Position numbers and translations under genes: made by a program
The notes under the pieces: generated by a model
The model's database searches: none
What the model saw: only the letters and a program-made list of their open reading frames with translations
Told to the model about the DNA's origin: nothing
From: Morinoia aosen
Taxonomy: Eukaryota > Arthropoda > Malacostraca > Amphipoda > Talitridae
Direction of reading: 5' to 3'
NCBI GenBank assembly: GCA_030386875.1
Contig: CM059560.1
Span: 20,640,683 to 20,704,682, forward strand
Length of the DNA: 64,000 nucleotides
In this document: piece after piece, positions 56,301 through 64,000 of the stretch
Layout: each line of letters starts with the position of its first letter
How positions within the stretch are numbered: position 1 is the first letter of the stretch

Positions 56301-59300
56301 TACAAATTTGAGACCAGAGCCTATACCTGACAGTGTAACTTAAAAGTTGTTGTGTAAGCGGTTCCTTTGTCTTCTGAATCTAGTTAGCAAGAAAATCATT
56401 TCAATACTAGCTGCGCACCGTTATCAACTTACATCATCAATTTCATCAGAAACAACCATTGAATCTTCACACCAAAAAATATTTTACGGCTTTGACTTTA
56501 ATTTTAGTCGAGTTAAAATTATAATGAAATTATGAGCCCCGACTGACTAGATGGTTAAAATTTTCATGTACTGAAATCGTTCGAAAATGACATAAGCCAC
56601 ATGTTGCTCCCTGAATGTCATGCACAAATGCACAAAATTTACAGCAATTAAAATATAGAACTCAGGGCCAGGGTCTGTCCTTGATCACCCAAGCTTTCTG
56701 CTCGGACGCCAAATTATAATGCCTTACGATCTAATCTGTAAAAAATCCCAGAAGCTTCACCCGCTATGTATTAACGAACGTCTGCCTCCTGTACATTATG
56801 TTATGCCTCCACCTGCTATGTAACCTGGTGAGAGTCTACCTCCCATTAATTGCAATGAGTGTCTACGTGCTATATTGTGTATAAGGAATTAAACTAACGT
56901 ATGAGTCCTGAGATAAGGCTACTCATCATGTAATGTAAGAACAACTGACTTTTCGTAGCATATAGTTAAAGTTCGCATCCTAAATTTAACATCACAAAAG
57001 CCGTTCCATCTACAAGCAGAAATTTGCTGTGAAGAAAATGGGTCGCATTTGTAGAAAATAAAGTATTTTTTTTCTTGCACAAGAATCAGTCAGTTGCAAA
57101 TATTCTTAACCATACACAACAAATGTATGAAAATTTAGAAGCAAAAATTTGAGCCATACAAATAAATATAGCAGAAATTGCGACAAATTCATTTTTGAGC
57201 AGTAAAGCCCAAAAGTGAATTACATAAATTGAGATGCAGTGCAAATTAGCGATTCTAAGTTTCTTTATTAAATGCGATTATAACCTCGGTTCTAACATCG
57301 TTTGCTGAAGCAGAATCCTATGGGCGTACTCTAAACTTTCCATTGAAAATTGAATAGGCAAGCACATATTCTTTCTGCACATAAAAGTTTCGTGCCAACC
57401 AATTATAACCTTTCTTCCAAAGATGTGGTCCAGATTATCAGATTAAGTTTCTTTAAAAACTCGTCCGAAATGTGCAGTAAAGATGATTCCTGATTTTTGA
57501 ACAAAGAAAATAAAATTACAGCGGGTTCAACTTCATCCTAACAACTCTCTGATATGAGAGGTTAAGAAGATTTGACATTAGCTACTACACTTAAGTTCTG
57601 AGTTCTGTACCCTCATGCATGTTATATTGCTAAAGTTATAGTTATTTTACACCAACAGCATTTCTTTTTCTTGCTCACCGGTATAATTCACTTTGAATAA
57701 TATTACTTTGAACTTTCGCATGCTGTAATTAACTAAGCAACTAATCGGCAACCGCCATTTTAACTTGAAGAAACACCATTCCTCCCTTTGTTATTTGTTA
57801 CATAAATAATCCTAAACACCAATTCTCTTATGTGGCTATTGGTGCTTGAATGGGAAACTGATGATATATTCAAAACGCATGTTGATATTTATATTAAAAT
57901 TAAGCTCTAAGAGGAAAACCTGAAAACACGTTTTAGTTCATCACTTCATAAAGTGAGGTACGTTACTAGCAAATCATGCCTAGTGATATTTTTTTGCCAT
58001 ATTTCTGTAGTTCCAGTCGTGTAATTTAACTACGCGACACGCGACCGAGGGAATACAGTCATTATAGTGAGCCAGAGCCAGCAGGCTTTGGTCTTCCGGT
58101 TTACTCCGTTCATGTTCTTCACTACTTTGTTCTCAACACGCTCGAAACTTAGCTATAATACTATTTGAACAGTATTTCATTACATACTTTCGACAAAAAT
58201 TTTTGACTCAAATTTCAAATCAATGGAAAATATCTTGGATATTTACTCAATAATCTACATTTAGTTCGGCAAAACTGCTGCGAAATTAGTTAAAACGATT
58301 TTTAAGTCTAAATTTAAAAGTTATGCCGAAGATTCGAGCTAAGTGTGAGAAGAAAAATTAGCATTCAGACTGTAACTAAAATCCTCCTTCGGTAACGACT
58401 TCATCTTAATTTTGAAACTAATTTTTATGATCTGCAAGGTGTCTTAAAGAAATGTACTTAGTCTTTGACTGATGCTTACTCATGTATTTTTGTATTTGTT
58501 TGAAGTGTAACCAATTGTTCTTTTTTGACTTTTATTGTTATTACATCTAAAGTTCTCTTCTCTGATTTAACTTATTAGACTTCTATGCCAATTAACACCT
58601 ACATCAAACAAAATACACGAATACTGCGTAAAGTGTGAGCACATTTTTTTAGGACACCCTGAACAAATGAAACTTCTGAATCGGACGGGGAAAAATCTGC
58701 ATTATACATTTCAATGTGTTTGAAAATACGTTATAGGCAGCTTTAAAGTTTTACAGTTTTGACTATACATCGGAATATTAACAAGCTATTTATTAGGCGC
58801 ACATTTTTAAAATCGATGCTTTCAAAAACTTAAGTATGAAAAAACTTGACGTTGAGTTGACAAATCATTTTAGTTGCGTTTTCGCGAGCATATGGGAAGC
58901 TTTCATACAATTGAATTGCTCTCAAAAATAAACAAGCGAAAGTCGCTTTTGTTTAGACCAGTTGAAGAGGTTCTCTAGAGTTCAAATTACACGGCGGTGT
59001 CGGTTGTTCTGGTGTATTCTCGACAGAAAAGACCGAAGAAACCTTTTGCATGGCAACTGTTGTTTCAACACTCATTCATGTTTTCAATTGTTTTATCAAA
59101 ACAATACCAATCCGTCGTTTTTGGGCTAAAGGGGCTTGACTTATCGAATTTTACCTCCATATTTTGTTGGCTATTGTGGTGCGAAAGAATAAAGGCTCTA
59201 CTTTTGTTCAAGTCAACTAATTGTACTGGGAGTGGGTTAAAAATTTTTTTTGCGCAATTTACGTAAATCTAAATTGCATAAAACCGCATCATGTTTGTTT

Positions 59301-59980
59301 TGATTTCATTTCTAGAGAATACTTTCACTGACATATTAACAGTGAAGTAAATTTCAGCACATTTGCATGTTTCGATAAGGATTCATTAATATATGTTGCA
59401 AATGAAAAAGGATTGGCATTTTTACATAGGGAAAAATATTTTATCAGTGAGTGAAATGTCACACATAAAACGGTAAGATATCACTGAAATCCCTTTGAAA
59501 AAAATTGAAGCAGATATAAAGATTAACATAATTGACAATGTAATGTGTCAAAAATCTAAAAATGCATTCGGACGCCATGTAGCCTAAACTGTCATCCGGA
59601 ATCGCATTTTTATTTTGTGAGGGTCACACTTTTTTACAGGAAACATCCTCAACTATTGCATATATTTAATTTGTACGAGTCTCAACTATTGCGTTCACGT
59701 AGCATCATTACATCGTGGTTTTCATGTGCCCAAAATATATTTATCCTGCACACATGCACTATAGCCGGTCACACTGCACTAATAGCCAGTTACTGATAAT
59801 TATATTTATTAAATTAAATAGTGCCATTTTTTTGCTATCCATGCACAGGCAGTCACTCAGAAGATGATTCATAACAAGTTGGTTCACTTTCGTTCGGGCT
59901 GGGGAGAAATCAGAAAAAATTCTTTATTTATTAAAGTACATTTCATACTTAACAATATAAGCACATTGAATACGATCCGA
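53321..59980 (+). other. Probable long intron, no exon recognised
   Basis: AT-rich DNA after the donor at 53321. No homeodomain-like segment in any frame and no transposon termini. A patch at 55195-55345 with more CG (GACGTCGCAGAGGGGAG, AGATGAGCTCGTTAAGGGAT) and one at 58020-58090 could be conserved regulatory elements. Confidence 0.35.
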
Positions 59981-60390
59981 GCAGAGTGTGAGACCAGCGC
60001 TCACATTTGCGGACACGAGCGCATGAAGAGCATTAGACGCATGAGCGGCGCTGCAGATCACGCGTCATTGCGCCCTAACATGCGCCGCATGACGCAGCTC
60101 AGCGAGTGGACTGAAGAGCTGGAAAGTGAGGCCTGCCGCCAGCAAGCACAACATGGCCTCAAAACTTCAATTGCTCAATGGAATAGACGCCCGCTCGAGA
60201 GGTCTTGGCAGAGATGCGCGCGTGTTTGTGCAAAGTCCAGGCGACACGCGACCTAGTGAAGTGTGGACCCAGCACACAGGGTGTGTGTGTGTAGATGATG
60301 AATTAGCCAAGAGGCAACAAGCGCAGGCTGAAGTGGGATCCAGACATCATGTAAAGCTTGACCTTTCTGCCACCATTCGGAGGCCAAGTG
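59981..60390. other. GC/CpG-rich island
   Basis: About 400 bp of markedly higher GC with several CGC/GCG clusters (GCGCATGAAGAGC, ATGCGCCGCATGACGCAGC, AGATGCGCGCGTGTTTG). Two plus frames are open (59864-60256 and 60126-60401) without recognisable motifs. Could be an exon, an alternative promoter or a regulatory island. Confidence 0.35.
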
Positions 60391-62980
60391 ATCAAGAATG
60401 ACGCAGTCTATTGAAAAAAAGTATGCGTATGCGATTTTTAGTGCTGCTTTACTAGAGGATTTATTTACGTCAGGATATAAAGAGACATATTTTTGAATCT
60501 TGGGTTGTAGGATGTTTTGAAATCATCGCCAACAATTGATAATTGTATACTTCGTCTTTCGTTGAATATTGTTCATAAAAAAATAATATTTGATAGATAA
60601 TGTCGGTGCTTACAAAGAACGCAAATGAAGTAGTCGATCACCGAAATGTAAGTTCAATAATGTTTTTCCCACAATGAGGTAAACTTATGTAGTGCCACTA
60701 GTGTAATTGAATACTAGTGACTTTATAGATTTCATATCACGTATGGATTATGACTGTATAGTTCAGTGGTTTGCGCAGCTCACATTCAATGGGGAAAAGG
60801 CTAGACTATTAATACGGTTAAAAAATAAAGAGAAAAAATAAATGTACTCAATCGCAGTTATTTTTCATGACCGAATACGAATGGCAACTCAGTGCCAAGG
60901 GTTATAACCAAAGAATAGAAACCAAAAGCATAGCTCTTCTAGTTGCATAAGCTGCCCATAAATATAGAAATAATCTGCACCAATTGCGGTACCTGAATGG
61001 TTATTTTAGGTAGCAAAATAAATTCATATTCCGATGTTTTAATTTTTATGAATTACTAATTGTTGGTTTCGAAACTTAGAATTTAACGTTCAAATTCAAT
61101 TTGGAAAACTCTGTGAGTGATCATTTTCCATCAGCAACCTCTTTCGAGAGCTATTACAGTCATGGTAGAAAAAAAATGATTTAAAAAATGAGGAGTTATA
61201 AAACAGACATTGCAGGAAACTTTTTATTCATCACCAAAATATGAAATTACCCCCGGATATCTGTACACTTACTAGGATAGTCATCAGAACGATGCAGAGG
61301 ATAATTGCATTTTAGGAACAAGAAAGAAAAGCCGGTCCCTCTCGCTGAAAATGTCGGGAATGTGATGTTCTTGACGAGCGAAATTGGCGTTCGAATATCT
61401 GAAAAGGTCAGTAAATAAAATTGGCGCTCACATACGCTGCAAATAAGTATAAAGTTTCATGAATGCTCTAAAATCATTCTTCAGGTAACTCGTCTTGAGA
61501 CGCAGGAAATAAATTTACTCGGGCAAATGGGAGATAAATCAAAAATTTTAGTATCGGTTTTCAAATGACCAAGAAATTTTGTTTGCCAGGGAGCATCGAG
61601 ACTAGATTTTCTAGGGCTCAAAAATGATCTGTGGTCCGATAAATCAATGTTCACCTTTTTCAAAACGGGCCATTATAGTATGAGTGCTGTAGAAGCTTAA
61701 CACGATGAATCAATTTTGCATCGTTCCAACGGCAAGTATCTGGAAGCAGATAGTGCTTTGGAATTATTTTTGCAAAAATAGACGTGACTGTGCAAATGTT
61801 TTCATTAAAAAATGACGTCACTGGGTTACTCCAAAGTTCTTGAAAAGTACGTTAATTCTCAAATAGTGTTTTACTTTTATTATGGCCACAGATTCTGTAG
61901 GCAGGCAATTCTCACATCCAAAGGGCAGAAATTGCCATAAACTGGGTTTTTGAAGCTGAGGAATTACGTAAGCACATTGACTGGCTACCTCAGTTGTTCG
62001 CATTTGCACTCTATTGATATTTCGTGAGATGAGTTTTGTAGCAGCCTTAGTGTCTTATAATTATTTTTCAATATCGGCAGCTTTAATAGAGAGATTGCTT
62101 AAATTTTGGCCCAAATTAATGCCGCAATTTAAGGTCTAAAGTAATTTCAAGATTAATGCTTGTAAAATGCAAACGGAACATCTACTCTACCTAATGCATG
62201 GTAGGTCGGTTGATTGTTCACGAATTATTGATCCATACACCTTTTTCTTCGACCAGGCAATGTACTCGAGAGATCGAATGGGACTATTATCTGCAACTTA
62301 TTTATTGTTAATTCATTATGCCAAATTCTCGGAAGATGTAGACACCATTGATATTGTTTCAATTATATGGACTGTTGTCTCGGCAAGTGAACTGGAACTC
62401 AATGTACAGCATGCAAAAATGAGTTAAATATATTGTTAAATGTACAATATTTAAACACATACCCTAGCATACCAATTTCATACCCTAAATATGAGCTTTG
62501 CGAAATTCAGTATCAATTAAGGTAATTCTGTTACCATGCGTGCACTGTTTTTCATTATCAATATTTTCATCTTCAGAAAATCAGACAGTGTAGTGCAAAA
62601 AACGGCAGTAACTCGACTCTTAAATAATTCCATCAAAATATTCCAAAAACATTTCCTCGAACATGTGACCACCCATTGCGAGTGAAAATAAAAGTTTTCC
62701 ATGATAGACTTCGCAGCTGTTTAGCGTCACACGCCCTCTGGGAAATAAAAAAAATCGATAAAATGCAAACTTTTTCGTCACTTCTCCATGAAAAGCCTGA
62801 GGAGTAATCGTGGTGAGAGGCGTCCTGTTACGAGCCTCGTTACTGTACGCAGGCATTCGGTAGCAGCAGTGAATGCTGCGCGCCACGCAAATCTCTGGAA
62901 TTCGGGAACGGAAAAGCCTGGTCCCACGACACGGCTGGAGGCGTGCGTGTTCTGTGTTACGGCAGGTGCGAGTGTGGGGG
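60391..62980. other. No gene recognised
   Basis: AT-rich DNA. A frame at 62167-62427 (86 codons) has no recognised motif. A patch near 62810-62960 is richer in CG. Confidence 0.3.
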
Positions 62981-62984
62981 AGTG

Positions 62985-63290
62985 TTGAGGGCATCAGAAC
63001 AAGGATAGCTATAGCAAATAATAAAAAATAATAGATATATAAGGTATGTCGAGAGCACCGTGGGATATATCCACTGCTTCCAACACACCCTATCAACTGT
63101 TGAGAGCAGTAGAACAAGGATAGTACTAACAAATAATAAAAGGCAGTGTATAGGGTGCGTTGAAGGTACGGAATATACCCAGTGCCCCCAGCACACTCTA
63201 TCCACTGGTCTCAACGCAATCCAGCGGTCTCAACACACTCTATCCGCTGCTCTTAACACACTATCCGTGCACTGCCCTCAACGCCCCGAA
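62985..63290 (+). repeat. Tandem repeat, two units of about 118 bp plus short repeats
   Basis: Units at about 62985-63100 and 63101-63215 share GAACAAGGATAG, AGCAAATAATAAAA/AACAAATAATAAAA, a GTGGGATATATCC/GGAATATACCC block and CAACACACCCTATC/CAGCACACTCTATC. A shorter run of CTCAACACACTCTATCCGCT-like units continues to about 63290. Confidence 0.75.
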
Positions 63291-64000
63291 GACGTAAATG
63301 GAAAGAATTGATAATTTTGCGTTGGGAGACGTACCACCATCGCCACCACTAGAACTTAATAGCATGACATTGCTGCTCGACAGTACCACTGCAAAACACA
63401 GAAATGGTATACTGACTGTCTACGCACAATTTTTGTAGAATAAAGCGCAATAAACTGTGCTGGCATGTACGATGCTGCCGATGCTTAGAATGGAAAATAA
63501 AACTCAGGCGTGAAATTTTTCCTCTCTCAAGATTCATCTCGTAGTTATGAACAAAGTTTCAACATAATGAGTTAGAAGCATTTGAACATGTTCTGAGTCG
63601 ATCAATATACGTTTTTGAACATTTAGTTCCTAACGGATCAAGTATGTTCCAAGATGACAACGCTCAAAATAACAGATGAGGTTAAGCTCAATTAAGTAGC
63701 GCCCCAATGGTTCTGCGACCCTCATTAATAATTTTTTTTTTTGAAATGGTTATGGCAAATTCCGAGCTCGAGTTCCAACGAACGTTTACTGGGCTGCCTG
63801 GTACCTAAGCAGAGAGTTCCAACAGTTATTCCACACGAGTCTCATGACCCCGATCAAGATTTGCTTATAACGTGAAAATGATTAGCAAACACTTTCCGTT
63901 TTTGAAACCATTCCTTAGGAGACTTGTGATTTTTGCCTTGCTGTATTCAGTCGTATAAGATGGTGACAAGAAGAGATTGATTTATGTTGTAAGTTAGTTT
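63291..64000. other. No gene recognised
   Basis: AT-rich end of the window with only short ORFs and nothing supported. Confidence 0.35.

Noticed and set aside
62167-62427. 86-codon ORF as a homeobox-gene exon
   Set aside because: No homeodomain residues, no convincing acceptor or donor, ordinary AT-rich composition.

Overview
The window is animal nuclear DNA, most likely from an arthropod. It is AT-rich, has spliceosomal introns, carries a THAP-type zinc finger exon and a homeobox-type first exon, is scattered with short TTAGG-like strings, and holds transposons typical of arthropods: hAT, foldback/MITE, Jockey-like LINE and Penelope-like elements (PLEs). I cannot name the species. No tRNA or rRNA gene, CRISPR array, or LTR or virus-like element was recognised.

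Layout. (1) 1-3.1 kb: three phase-compatible exons of a minus-strand THAP-domain gene. (2) 3.7-7.5 kb: a decayed hAT element entered by foldback elements and by a second hAT, with target-site duplications (TSDs) that fix much of the nesting. (3) 8-43 kb: a rearranged cluster built around a two-exon gene for a secreted ShKT-domain protein. Gene A (11811-13604, +) is whole. Copy B (40418-38615, -) lies in a large inverted duplication of the gene and its flanks and is broken. Copy C (exon 2 only, 29226-30061, +) is in a nearly identical direct duplication. Unit D (32836-35670) is an internally deleted copy with a 159-bp piece of the gene. The cluster was then hit by a 1.65-kb hAT (arm A only), a 6.7-kb inverted-plus-tandem PLE array (unit A only), a palindromic PLE of another lineage (unit D) and a two-ORF LINE. 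Empty sites inside the window allow several insertions to be ordered relative to the duplications. (4) 43-49.5 kb: copies of an unclassified dispersed repeat, a 31-bp minisatellite of 18 units, and a 1.1-kb palindrome explained by one foldback element inserted in reverse into another of its own family. (5) 49.5-64 kb: mostly single-copy AT-rich DNA around one GC-rich coding exon (53113-53320, +) that looks like exon 1 of a Bar/NKL-type homeobox gene, followed by a long sequence with no recognisable further exon.

How the parts fit: the host genes (THAP, ShKT, homeobox) are unrelated neighbours. The most informative part is the layered history of the ShKT locus, where duplication arms act as internal controls for transposon insertion, and the parallel architecture of two unrelated PLEs, both head-to-head inverted and both flanked by 14-bp target duplications.
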